A program made the position numbers and the translations under genes. The notes beneath the pieces were generated by a model. It saw only the letters and a list, made by a program, of their open reading frames with translations. It was not told the origin of the DNA and searched no databases. From Monodelphis domestica (taxonomy: Eukaryota > Chordata > Mammalia > Didelphimorphia > Didelphidae), in the NCBI RefSeq assembly GCF_027887165.1, contig NC_077230.1, positions 34,485,351 through 34,549,350 on the forward strand: a stretch of DNA of 64,000 nucleotides, given 5' to 3'. This document shows, in pieces, positions 48,412 to 60,828 of this stretch (position 1 is the first letter of the stretch; the number at the start of each line of letters is the position of its first letter).

Positions 48412-48484
<73 letters not shown>
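48412..48484. repeat. (TG)n microsatellite
   Basis: Seventy-odd bases of TG with one C interruption. Confidence 0.95.
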
Positions 48485-48487
<3 letters not shown>

Positions 48488-49384
48488 GAATCATTTTCAA
48501 TTGCAAGCAATATTTAATACTAAATCTAGGAGGAGATAGGAAATCTTTACAGACTACTGTGTAGAAAGACAGACATAAGGTGACATAGTTATATCTTTCT
48601 TTGAAAGCTCAATGCTGGAAGCACTGGATTAGGGAAGGATATGGCAGATTTTGCAGCAAAAATGCAGGCTTCAGGGGAGAAAGACCTGCTAAGAAGTTTT
48701 GTGTGACAGAAGGGCAGGCCATGTTAGAGAGAAATGTTGGAAACGTCTCCACAGATAAGCTTTGGCAACTGGCTGGATGGAGGAGGAATGATGGACTGAG
48801 CCTGTGAAGAAGACAATAGTTGGTGAGGCAGGATGATGAAATAGTGAGAGAGAGAAGAGGAAGAGGGGAGATTTTCTGATTAGAAAATAAGAATTTCACC
48901 TTTGGAAATACTGAATATCAGATGTTTATAGGACAATGGTATAATTTAGAGAGGCATCACCTACCAAAAATTCCAGACTGGGATCTGGAAAGCTTACCAC
49001 AATCTCAACACCCAAAGATTAAAGCCCAAATATTTGGAGAAGAAAAAAAAAAACCCACCCCAATATACTTCTTTTTCACTGTCCTCTGATCAGGACTGAT
49101 CTTCCTTCACCACTCTGCCTACTGCTGCTGTCATAGAGCTAGAGAAAACATGCTTTTTGATGTCAGCAATAATTCACATTAGCTGTTGGGAGTGGAGCTA
49201 TGTGGCAACGTGAGAGTGGTTTGGGTTCCTGAGTTGATTACATTAAAAAATTCCTTTAAAAAATCTTTTTCTCAACACTTTTCACATTTACATAAAAGGT
49301 TTTTATTCTTTTTAATTTTACATAGTTACAAGAGCCTTAGTTTAAAAGCCCTGGTTCACTTAAAAAATAAAACAAACAAAAAAC

Positions 49385-49560
49385 CCTTACCTTCTCACTT
49401 AGAATCAATGCTGTGTATAGTTTCCACAGCAGAAGAGTGGTAAGGGCTAGTCAATGGGGTTTAAGCGACTTGCCCAGGGTCACCAAGCTAGGAAGTGTCT
49501 GCGGACACATTTGAACCCAGGACTTGGCTCTCAATTCACCGAGTCACCCAACTGCCTCCA
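49385..49560 (-). mobile_element. Marsupial SINE, antisense
   Basis: Antisense SINE: CTTACCTTCTCACTTAGAAT, GCAGAAGAGTGGTAAGGGCT, GACTTGCCCAGGGTCACCAA, ending at ACCCAACTGCCTCC. Moderately diverged. Confidence 0.82.
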
Positions 49561-50849
49561 AAATGGTTCATTCTTGAAAGAAAATTGAAAAAAGTTACTT
49601 TTCTTTTGATGAGTTACATGAATGATTCCAGTCATCCAAGTATCCCTGAAACTCATAAATTCTTTTAGATGGTTTCTGAGGAACTGAAGCTAACATGAGA
49701 AAAATGTTCCCTAGAAACTTACCCAGTCACCTGTGGGGAAACAATAACAGCAGATTCTAAAGAATGCCAGAAAAATGAGTCCATGGATTTGTAAGAACAC
49801 ATATTTCTATATATATGATATGTCTGAGGAAGCAGAGACAGTTCTGTTCTTGCTACCTCTGGGCTAAGCCATATTATCCTCCTTGAGGGCTGGTTGTTTC
49901 TCTCAAGCTCGGTGCCCACCATAAATACTTGTTGGCTAACTGGATTGATAAATGGAATTGTTTACACACTCGTTGCTAGGGGAGCTTGTTTTGAAACTTA
50001 GGAAGTAAAATTATGTAAGTCTCAAGAAAGAAAAAGAAGTCTAAATATTAAATGTATAAAGGTGGTAAAATGGAAAGATTGGTAGGCCTAAGCTGAGGTA
50101 TCTGTTAACTTTTACTGCTGCTTTTTGACTGCTGGCTGACCATTCTGAGTTTCAAGGCAACTGAAGAGTTGATTCAAAAGAAATGACTGGTGGTTCCCTT
50201 AAGAGGGCCAAACACTCAACAGCCAATAAGAGATCATAGAACATAGAACAACTGTCAGGTTACCAAGGAATCAGGAGGATTATAAATAAAGGGAGGAGAC
50301 TGGGGAGGTCATTCCTGCAAAGGAAACCAAGGAGGTAGGATGTGTTAAGGGTTGGAAGGGTGGCAGTTTGATAAATTGTGGAATTATTTGTTTTAGAGTA
50401 GTTGCTGGGGATTTCTTTTTGTTGTGGAATGGTTTGATATGGAATTGGTGATTTTTGATGTATACATTTTTAAAAAATATTGATAAACAGAATTCTAAAG
50501 GGGATCTCAGAGATTTTGTCCATTTTCAAAGGAATTGAAGATTATTGAGGAATCTATAAATATTATAAAATACTATGGCAGGTTCCAGGGGGAAATATAT
50601 CCTAACCAATATCTTCTAACGTGTTTTCTTTTTTATTTTAATTCTTTCTCTTTTTAACTTTTAAACATTACTTCATGTTTTCTGTTTCATATGATTTTCA
50701 CAATTTTGGTCAGTCCTCTAGTGAAAAAATATAAGAATATTGGGGAAAGAAGGAGTGGGATAAATCGTGGAAATTCATCTTTATATAAATATTTAGAAAC
50801 AGAAACCAATCTATATGTATGTACTACATTTAAATAAATATATATAAGT
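49561..50849. other. Intergenic, unassigned
   Basis: No exon, named repeat or RNA gene recognised. Confidence 0.4.
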
Positions 50850-52390
50850 CTGAATATAAAGATTATATCCAATTAATATCAATTATTAATTAATGATTAT
50901 CAATTAGTAAATGTCACTAATCAATAATTGATTAATTAATGATCATCAATGTGTAATAATGAAAAATTAATAATTGGTTAATATAAATTATTTATTATAA
51001 ACCACTAAATTATTGAATTATTTTATTTTTATTTATATACATTTGATTAATTTATTTATTTTTAATAAATTTTATTTTTATATATTTATATATTATTTAT
51101 TAAATTGTTTATTTTAATTTATTTTAACATAACTTATTAATTCATTTAATTTAATTTTTAAAGTTAATTTAATTCAATTATTTATTAAAATAATTAATAC
51201 AATATAATATTATTTATTAATTAGTGACAGCCATTAATTGATGATCATTAATTAATGACTGGCAATGATTATTATTTTTAACCATCATTAATATTAAACA
51301 ATTATTGATTAATCAGAATTGATTAATAATTAATCTAAATCAATTAATAATTAATGATCATTAATGAATCTATCCATGATCATTGATTACTAATTATATT
51401 AAGTGAATTTAATGGATGGTCATTAATTAATAATTGATCATGATTATTATTCATAATAATTATTAAGTGATATTAAGTAATTATTGATTAACGAGGATTG
51501 ACATTAATTATTTTATAGTCATTATTATTAATTACATCAAAAAATTATTGATTTATTTCATGAATTAATATTAACCAATTATTATTTGATAGTGTTTAAT
51601 AATTAATATTAACAGATTATTGATGATCATCAATTTATCCTTATTAAATAATTGTTTAATATAAAAAATAATAATGATTGTGGAAAATAATAATTAATAA
51701 TGATCATCAATTAGTATATGTCCCTAATTAATAATTGATTAATATTAATTATTGATTATTAAATTATTGTATTTTAGAGTATATTTAATTGATTTATTTA
51801 TTTTTAAATACATTTTCTTTTTATATATGTATATATAAATATATTTTATACATTTTTAAATTTAATATAATTTATTTATTTATTTATTTATTCAATTTAA
51901 CTTTTAAATCAATTTATATAAAGTATTTATTAACTTATTAAAATAGTAAAGAATTAATAATTAAATATTGATTGATATTATTACTAATTAATAACAATTG
52001 CTAATTAATTATTATTTATTAATAATCTTTTAGTATTTATTATTAATTAATTAAGAATAATTAATGATTGATTCTTAATAATTATTGTAAGTAATTAATA
52101 TCAATTATTAATTAATGGTTGAGAATTAATAGTCAATTAATAACAATTATTAATTAATAACAATTATTAATGATAATCAATCAATAATTGATTATTTAAT
52201 AATTAAATTATTATAATATAATGTGTTATGTTGTATAAATATAATAATATGATAGGATAGGATAGGATAGGATATAATCATTATATTATAAATTCTGATT
52301 AATTGAAAATAATAATTTATTAATGATCATTAATAATTAGAATTCATTAATTAATATTAATATTTAATTAACATTAAAGGATGGTTTTAG
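50850..52390. repeat. Extremely AT-rich TTAAT/ATTAAT low-complexity block
   Basis: About 1.5 kb made mostly of permuted ATTAAT, TTAATTAAT, TGATCAT and AATTATT words, on both strands, with many small palindromes and a GGATA run near 52250-52273. No fixed unit length is visible. It separates unit B from unit C. Confidence 0.85.
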
Positions 52391-52768
52391 AATATAAAGA
52401 AAAGAATGTGAGTCAATGTGCCTTGTACCACTTACCATAAACATTAATTAGGCTATAGCAAAATTGTATATACCTTTAGAATTCCTCCCCTTCCATTAGG
52501 TATAATGCTGATTTTTCCCCCTCAAATTTAATCAACATACAGGAGTAAATTTGAACATATGAGATACATTGTGAAAGGAAATATCATTAGTGTGTATCTT
52601 GGGGTGTAACACTAAGATAAAAAGAATTTTTAAGGGGTGTATCAATTAATGTCAAAAGACTGATCAAGAAAACTAATTTTTCTAAATAAAATTAACACAC
52701 CACTGTACTTTGAAATTATTTATATTTTGTTGCCCATGCACTTAAATTTTTTTTTTATTTTTTTCAAG
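52391..52768. other. Sequence upstream of unit C exon 1
   Basis: No clear TATA-Inr-CpG promoter. It ends in a strong pyrimidine tract and AG, which suggests exon 1 as drawn may be an internal exon. Confidence 0.4.
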
Positions 52769-52887
52769 TAAAGATCGAATATTTTCTTGTTCAAGAAGCT
52801 TGTTGATAGCTTTTAATCTTCTCTGTGAAAAAATGATGCAAAGAAGAGTCCAGAACCTCGATTTATTTTCTTGTCAAATAGACAAAG
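52769..52887 (+). CDS. Unit C exon 1: lead into PDZ
   Basis: The frame is open from a strong pyrimidine-tract acceptor (AG at 52767-52768) through the ATG pair at 52833-52838 to donor GTAAGC, ending in phase 1. If translation starts at the ATG, the part before it is 5' UTR. If an upstream exon is spliced on, an extra 21 or so residues are encoded. The segment after the ATG aligns with the neurabin residues just before PDZ. Confidence 0.62.
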
Positions 52888-54742
52888 GTAAGCTTTAACT
52901 ATAAAATTGCTTATTTCATACATGTATGCCATTTTTCATCAATTTTATTTTTATTAATTTGTTTTTCTCATCAATAAACATCAAATATAGAAAATATTAA
53001 ATGATTAGGAATAATTCCCAAATGAAGATTAAGGAGTGTAAGTTTAACTGATAAATATTTTTGATATCATAACTTTTAAAATAATTTCACAAAGGTGAGT
53101 TATAGCAATAAGGCACTATTTCCATTGATATTCTTGTCCTTGTTTAGTGAAAAATAATATGATAGAAGATGATCTAACCATACCAGATACCAAAGTGTAT
53201 TATTATAAAGTACTTATCTTCAAACTAATCTATTATTGATGAAGAAAGAGTAGTGGATCCGTGGAATAGAGTAGGTACACACAATATGCACAGTAGAAAT
53301 GACTTTAGTAATGTTGTGTTTCTTACATGCAAAAATCCATATGTTAGGGTCAAGAACTCACTGGGTCAAAAACTGCTGAGAAAACCAGAAAGCATTTTGG
53401 CAGAAACTAGATGTAGACCAATGCCGCACATCATGTATCAAGATAAGGTCAAAGTGGCATTCGATTTATGCATTCAGGGTAATGCCAGATTTAAATTAGG
53501 GGGAAAAGAATTATCAAATAAAGACAGAGAACATTATAGGAGGTGCAATGGATCATTTTCATTACCTTTAAAAGTTTTCCACACAAAACCAATATAGCTA
53601 AGACTAGAGGGAAAGAAGAAAAATGGGGAAAAATTTAAAGATCTGATTAAGGCCTCATTTCTCAAAGATATAGAGCACTGGATCAACTTTATGAAGAATA
53701 CAGGCTGTTCCCCAATTCATAGATCCTAAAATTATATGAATAATCAGTTTTCAGATGAAGAAATAAAAACTGTCTCTAGCCACATAAAAAAGCACTAAAT
53801 CACTATGAAGAATACAAATTTAAACAACTCTTACTTTTCATGCCTATCAAATTTTCTTAACGAGACAGGAAAGGAAAATGAAAAATGTTGGAGGTGATGG
53901 GGGAATATTTGAGACACTAAGGTACAGATGGTGGAATTGTGAACTGATTCATCTATTCTAGAGAACAATGTGGACATATGATCAAGGAGCTATGCAATTG
54001 TGCATATTCTTTGACTTGGCAATATCACGACTAAGACAGTATCCCAAAGAGATTAGAAATTTTTAAAAGATGAAACAAAAATCCCTATATGTACAAAATA
54101 ATTTATGGCACTTCTTTTTTGTGTTGAAGAACTTAAAATTTCAGGGATAACATTCAATTGTGAAATGGCTGAAAAATTTGTGGTATGTGATTGCAACAAT
54201 ATTATTGTGCTACATGAAATGATGATTAAGATGATTTCAAAAAACCTGGAACACTTATATAGAACTGATGCAAAATGAAGGGAACAGAAGCAGAACAATG
54301 GGTGCATGAACAGCAATGCTATGCAATGATCAACTGTAAATGACTTTGCTATGCCCAGAAATACAAAGATTGAAAGACAGTTCTGAAGAACTGAAAAATG
54401 TTATCCACTGACAGTGGAAAAGGTGATGGAATCTAAATGCAGAGCAAAACATATTTTTTTTACTTTATTTTCCTTTTTTCCTGGTATGTTTTATTTCTCA
54501 ACATGATGAATAAGGAAGGAAATATTTTTTACATGACTGCATATGTATAATCTTTATCAAATTGCTTACCTTTTTAATGAGGTTGGAGACCAGGGTGAGC
54601 AGGAAAGAATTTGGAACTTAAAATAGATTTTATATGTCCTTAGAAAAAATTTTAATCATTAAAAATATTTTAATGTGCTTACATGCTGAAAGTTAGAAAG
54701 TTCAGCAAAATCATTGGTCTAGGGCAGACTGTAAACAGAGTC

Positions 54743-54808
<66 letters not shown>

Positions 54809-57800
54809 CTAATTATTAAGGAAAAGATACCAGTAAAGTATAAGTGGATGGCTTATAATTCCATTGCAAAGCTAGAGTGACCAGGCCAACTGTACTGGGA
54901 GGAAATTTTATTCTTACTGTTGCTTCAGATGTTTTAGGCTTTCATTATTATTACTATTATTATTTTTGTATTTATAGGTGACAACGAACTGGGGCTTTGT
55001 ACTTGTATCTTCTTTGATCCAGCAGATGAGGATGGAAAGGAACCAGGGGTTTTTATAACTGAAATTATTGAAGGAGGTGCAGTTCACAAACTTGGATGGT
55101 GAGTTTGGTTTTGTAATTTTATAAGAATTGACTTTGTAGGGAGGATTTAACATCATTCTAAAAAGGGTTAATATTGTAAACATGGAAAGTGACTACACAA
55201 ATAAAATCTCTGAAAAATACAGAAATATCAACTTTAAAAATATTGTCATGACCAAGCTAGTAAGGAAATGGAATTGGCTTGGAAACAAAGATTCTATAAT
55301 TCCACTCCAACTTGGTCTGTAAACTATGACTTTATTCTTGATCATTGAGAAGGTCTTTAATAATTGCCATAATGAGCCCATTGTAAACATGTGCCCAGCT
55401 ATTTCCAAATCAGGTCAAATTAACAAGTATTTATAAATCTATACCATTCCAGAACCTGTGCTCTCCATGAAGGGATATAAAGAAAGTGGGAAAATAGTTC
55501 TTGATTTGGAGAAATGAAAAACTGAATTGACTAGGCAACAAACAAATTACTATTGTGTGCAGAAAAGATCTATACTAAATAAATGTGAGAAAATCTGGGT
55601 GTGGTGGATACTTTGGTTGTATTAGAAAAAATGGTATCCATGAGACACTGGCAACTATCTTCAGAGATTATTGAAATTTGACTATACAATAAAATAATTC
55701 CTGAATTGAGAGAGGGCTTCCTAGATATAGGAATGTAGGAATATACATTTAAAATATTACTATAAACTGCCCAAAGTGAATCCTTGAGAAAGGAAAAAAA
55801 TAAGAAATGCAAATAGGTTGCCAAATCATAACTTTAACCTTGTAAGAATTTACTATGCAACTGGGGTCAAATGGTACCCTCTATGTCCTTGCTCATGATG
55901 TAATTTTGGACTTTAAAATAGAATTCTTCCTGAGATGACACTCTGTTACATAGAACTGAAAGCAAAAAACGCCATCAGGCTTTCTGTTTCAAAGCCTGAG
56001 GCTCATTACTTCTTCATCCCCAACTCACTTAGCCCAGATGGTTTTAGAATTTTTTCCTGCTTCCTAGATTGTAACAGAATTGATTTCTTTAGCTGCCCAT
56101 CCTGAATATCCCAAATAAATGGTGGAAATTTTCTCCTCTTAACCTCCCAAAGTTGTTTTCTTTTCCTCAGTTTCTATGATGACATTTATCTGTTTATTAT
56201 CACCCAAGGTCTCTACAATAAAAATATCAACTAGAAGTTTCCTTCTGAATTATCGTCTCCTTACTCAGTCTTCAGTCAGTGGGGGCATTGTCTGATACCT
56301 CAGAAGAATCATTTGTTTTAGTTTCTGCAGATCCTATTGACTTTTTGAAGAATATTAAAATTGAAACAATACTCTGATAATTGTTTGTAGGAGGGCATCT
56401 GTGTTTGTGGATGATTTCTCTTGGATCCTTCTCACTGTGTTTTCCAAGATCTGCCAAAGTCCTTTCCTTTTTCAATCTCATTTCATTATTGAGACTTAGC
56501 CAGCTGGAAAGGCTTGGAGTACAGACCCAGTAATGAACACTAATCATCCTTGAAGCCTACTTAAAAAAAAAAAATATTCAGGGATGAATCCCTGGAAGAA
56601 TCCCCAGACAGGCTGCACGGTAATGAAATTATTGAGACACACCAGCCCTCTAAGTCTTCTGATTAATTTGTAGAGAAGTGGTGACTGAAAAATTTGTAAG
56701 TGGCAGCCATTATAGTAATGGTATGATGAGTCATTGAAGTCTATCTCTTAAATTAGTACCATATCTTCTAATCATACACATGCATTGGACTTTTAGGTCA
56801 TAAAAATCTTCAATGTAATTTTAATTACTATGCAATTCTATTTTTCAGTATCCGTGTATTTGACCAGATTATTAAAATAGGTGACATCAATCTAATTGGA
56901 TTGGATGAAGCAGAAATCGTCTCTACTTTTAAAAAAATGGACGATTCTCCTTTCCAGTAAGTAAATTTTCCCACATTTCTTTAAGATGCAGAGATTGCCA
57001 AAACTATTAACAAGCACATGAAGAAGTGTTCTACATCTCTTATAATCAGAGAGATGCAAATCAAAACAACTCTGAGGTATCACCTCACACCTAGCAGATT
57101 GGCTAACATAACAGCAAAGGAAAGTAATGAATGCTGGAGGGGATGTGGCAAAGTAGGGACATTAATTCATTGCTGGTGGAGCTGTGAACTGATCCAACCA
57201 TTCTGGAGGGCAATTTGGAACTATGCCCAAAGGGCGACAAAAGAATATCTACCCTTTGACCCAGCCATAGCACTGCTGGGTCTGTACCCCAAAGAGATAA
57301 TGGACACAAAGACTTGTACAAAAATATTCATAGCTGCGCTCTTTGTGGTGGCCCAAAACTGGAAAATGAGGGGATGCCCATCAATTGGGGAATGGCTGAA
57401 CAAACTGTGGTATATGTTGGTGATGGAGTACTATTGCGCACAAAGGAATAATAAAGTGGAGAAGTTCCATGGAGACTGGAACAACCTCCAGGAAGTGATG
57501 CAGAGCGAGAGGAGCAGAACCAGGAGAACATTGTACACAGAGACAAACACACTGTGGTATCATCGAACGTAATGGACTTCTCCATTAGTGGTGGTGTAAT
57601 GTCCCTGAACAACTTGCAGGGACCCAGGAGAAAAAAACACCATTCATAAGCAAAGGATAAACTATGGGAGTGGAAACACCAAGAAAAAGCAACTGCCTGA
57701 ATACAAAGATTGAGGGGACATGACAGAGGATAGACTCTAAATGAACACTCTAATGCAAATACTATCAACAAAGCAATGGGTTCAAATCAAGAAAACATCT

Positions 57801-57907
57801 AATGCCCAGTGGACTTACGCGTCGGCTATGGGGGGATGGGGGGGGGAGGAAAAGAAAATGATCTATGTCTTTAACGAATAATGCTTGGAAATGACCAAAT
57901 AAAATAT

Positions 57908-57943
<36 letters not shown>

Positions 57944-58253
57944 TGCAGAGATTGCTAGGTCATTGTTTTTGATTTGGAAATTTCTTTAGCAATGTGTTCA
58001 AACAGAAAAATTGGGGAGAAAGATAGCCTAATTAACATGTTTAAATAATTTCTCTTTTTGACTTCTTTTGCTAGGAAATGACCCTCTTTTTTTCTGTTCA
58101 GCAGTTCACAAGACATTTTAGGACCCATTTGCACCTTCCTTTCTGAATACTCTATCACATCTCAAGCAAACCCTTAATTTTCGTTTGCATTTATTTTTAG
58201 TTAATGAATTTTTATTTTCTTGGCAAATAATGCTCCTTGAACCTGAAGAGGTT

Positions 58254-58284
<31 letters not shown>

Positions 58285-60370
58285 GTAAGAATGACAGCTT
58301 AGCTGAATTTCCCCATTCTGCTTTTTGCATGGCTATGTCTTAATCCAAAGTACATAAATTAAATGTGGATATTTTGTACTTAGGATTGAAATTGGCCGCG
58401 AACCACCTGAAGTCAAGTCAGAACTTATCGAACTCCTCGAGTTGTCAGAGGAAAGGAAGAAATATTTTATGGATTCGCTCATAGTACAGGTATTATGTGA
58501 ACCAAATAAAAAAGTGCAGAAACGCAAAATTCTTTCTTTTTTATCATAACAATATTAAAATAAAATTTTTGTTCTTTAAAACGTTTCCTTTCCTACTCTT
58601 GAGTAACTTCATCTTAATTTATTACATACTTTTTTATTGTTGCTCTTTTATGCAATTTTATCAATGTCTCTGAGATTTCCATTCTAGTCTTCTCTGATGC
58701 ACTCCAACCTTCACCACTGAATTATCATTTGTAGTATAGAGAATGAATTAAGCAAAACTGAACAATAAATACAGCAACTGAATCTGATAGTTTTTGCTCC
58801 TTTCTGAACAACGGAGATATATACATGTGTGTATGTGTATGTACATTTTTATATCTCTAGCTTTTGTCCCAGTCTAAGATTTTCCATTACAATTAGTCAG
58901 AGGATGGCAATCTTTTAATGCTGCTTTAATTTACCTTAGTTTTAAAGAGCCTTCTGTTTCTGCTTACTTTACATTATTTAATATGGGTTTTTTTAATGTC
59001 TTGTAGAATTCTTATTGTTAATTTCAAAAACTTAATAATATCTCATTATATAATATATCACAGCATTTGTTCAGGTTTTCCCAAATTAACGGACACTTTG
59101 TATTCAGACAAAGAATGTGTAAGTGTACACATATTCCCTTGATTTCCTGCCTTTGATGACTTTGGGGTTTCACTTCTATTCTAGTTGCATTGATTTTGTT
59201 CATGTTAAATCTTTCTCAGTAGGGCAAAATTCCTATTTTTTCTTTTATTATGATCACAAACCCCCTAGTTTTTTACCATCAATATGCCTCACAAATATTG
59301 GTCTAAGAGGTCTTATTCCTGTTGTTTTTCTAATTTTGAATGCTGTATGGGTATTAGTTGATATTAAGGTTGTATATGCAACTTGAATACATTATGGTAA
59401 ATTATATAGCCCTTTCCTATTCAAACCTTCATTTGTATCACATGATTTCCAGTTTTTCTCAGGCCTTCCAGAATACAGAATCCTTCCTCTCTCATTTTTG
59501 TTTTTGGGTTTTTGAACCCCTGGATTGCCGAGTTAATTATCTTCTGGGACTTCCTCATGGTAGAATATTTTATGAACTCTTAATTATTGTCAAGTAATCC
59601 TGAGTAATTTTATTAATTTTGAAGGTTCAGTTTGAGGACCAGTTAATTTTAGACCTCTTTTATTATTCTCGTTTTTAACATTTCCATTAAGATTCCTTTT
59701 CACAACAATCTCTGACCAACAATCTTTTTCCTTATGTCTTTCTGTATCCTATCTCTAAGGCTTTCCCCAAAATGCTGGTCTACAAATCTGTAAGCCCCTG
59801 GAGGTGAAGGAATGTTTTATCTTTATATCCCCAGGACAACACACGGGCTTGCACTTTTTAGATGCTTAAGAAATTATGATTGAATTAGTTGCTCATGTTG
59901 TTATGCTGATGCATAAGCAGGCTCTAGCTTTTTATTCTGTGCTATTTAGCTAGATGTTTTGGCAAACCCTTTAAAATGTTTTACTATAATTTTGAAATGC
60001 CCATCCTTCCTCTAATAATGATAATGTCTTTGGAAGAAAGATCAAAGAATATATTTAATCTTTCAAAGTGTGTATATGGGTATATTGGTATATATTTCAT
60101 TTTGCAAAAAGTATAAAAGTATTTACTACTGCCTCCTTAAAACCTCTTTCCTATCCAATTATGAAATCTTTAAACATTAGCACATTAGGAGAGTGGATTT
60201 TGTTTGTTTATTTTAAGCATGTTCTTGAGATTTCTTAGCTTTAGGCCTATATTGTAATTACACTTTCTAAACATTTTCTCCATTTAAAGGAAAAAATTGG
60301 AGATATCACTATTGTGAGAGGACAAACAAGTATTTGTAGAAGTCCAAGAGTACCATGGTACTGGATGGCC

Positions 60371-60372
<2 letters not shown>
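52769..60372 (+). CDS. Unit C: neurabin-like PDZ gene, exons 1-5 (3' part not found in window)
   Basis: Five exons (52769-52887, 54978-55098, 56849-56956, 58384-58489, 60290-60372) give the complete PDZ domain and the first linker exon. From the paired ATGs at 52833 the product reads [18 protein letters not shown], a fair match to the neurabin segment KRVEKLELFPVELEKDE, then a PDZ domain with ELGL as carboxylate-binding loop, [12 protein letters not shown] and GDINLIG. From intron 2 to intron 5 it is a near copy of unit A. Exon 6 and later exons are not seen before the window ends, and sequence after 60831 no longer matches unit A, so the gene may continue outside or be truncated. Confidence 0.72.
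53155..54660 (+). mobile_element. Old 5'-truncated L1 in unit C intron 1
   Basis: Plus-strand ORF2 C-terminal remnants (for example GATGATCTAACCATACCAGA and CAGTGGATCC-like sequence), a 3' UTR and an A/T-rich end. Heavily mutated. Confidence 0.68.
54745..54807. repeat. (AT)n microsatellite
   Basis: About 62 bases of uninterrupted AT, 170 bases before unit C exon 2. Confidence 0.95.
54978..55098 (+). CDS. Unit C exon 2: first half of PDZ domain
   Basis: A 121-bp exon (acceptor TTTATAG, donor GTGAGT), phase 1 in and phase 2 out. It reads [20 protein letters not shown], then [19 protein letters not shown]. The ELGL loop and GVFITEI strand are standard PDZ positions. The matching exon of unit A must lie left of the window. 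Confidence 0.8.
56849..56956 (+). CDS. Unit C exon 3: middle of PDZ domain
   Basis: Identical to unit A exon 3 over all 108 bases, with the same splice sites. Its intron carries a young L1 insertion 42 bases after the donor. Confidence 0.8.
56983..57955 (+). mobile_element. Young 5'-truncated L1 with target-site duplication in unit C intron 3
   Basis: L1 body 56999-57939 with the last 184 codons of ORF2 open, a 3' UTR and a long pure A tail, flanked by 16-base AAGATGCAGAGATTGC repeats (56983-56998, 57940-57955). The encoded segment differs from the intact L1 at two residues. The empty site is seen in unit A at about 1323-1338, so it inserted after the duplication. Confidence 0.96.
58384..58489 (+). 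CDS. Unit C exon 4: end of PDZ
   Basis: A 106-bp copy of unit A exon 4, with one synonymous change (GTG to GTC). It carries the IGREPP motif and the charged helix after it. Confidence 0.8.
59785..59884 (+). repeat. L2-type 3' end (copy of 3165-3262)
   Basis: Carried by the duplication; a few substitutions from the left copy. Confidence 0.5.
60290..60372 (+). CDS. Unit C exon 5: linker exon
   Basis: An 83-bp copy of unit A exon 5 with the same splice sites and phases. Two changes from unit A both alter the protein (Arg to Gly, Ala to Thr). The donor again opens an AT microsatellite, longer than in A. Confidence 0.6.
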
Positions 60373-60407
<35 letters not shown>

Positions 60408-60828
60408 TATAGGTATAAAAATATATATGTAAGCTTTTATTGAGTATGTAAACTAGTGGTTTTTTTAGACAAAACTTAGTGAAAGATTAATAATAATATA
60501 AAAATATACTTTTGCCTCTAAATTCCATTTACTGGGAAGATTTCCATATTGGAGACTCAATTTAAAAAATGTATATATTCAGTGGGTTTTTTGGATAATA
60601 TTTTCCTGATGAGGAATAGCCTCATCATTTCTGGCTCATAAATATATAGAATGAAATAATATAATGCATTAAAATAAGTAAATATCAGGAATAGAAGAAA
60701 TCTGGAAACATCTTGATAAACTTTGATGTAAAGCAAATAGAACAGATAAAAACAAAAACAAAAAGAATGATTTTTTAAACTTTACCTTCTGTCCTATAAT
60801 TGAAGCTAAGTGTCAGTTCCAAAGCATA

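Larger units (their letters stand above)
46954..49384. other. Intergenic, downstream of unit B
   Basis: To about 47700 it is the 3' flank shared with unit A. A (TG)n microsatellite occupies 48412-48484. No gene found; the small open frames near 48600-48900 have no splice or homology support. Confidence 0.45.

Noticed and set aside
1189-60372. The cluster as the conserved PPP1R9A gene itself
   Set aside because: The PDZ and SAM sequences are far more diverged than expected for that conserved gene, and most of its length is missing.
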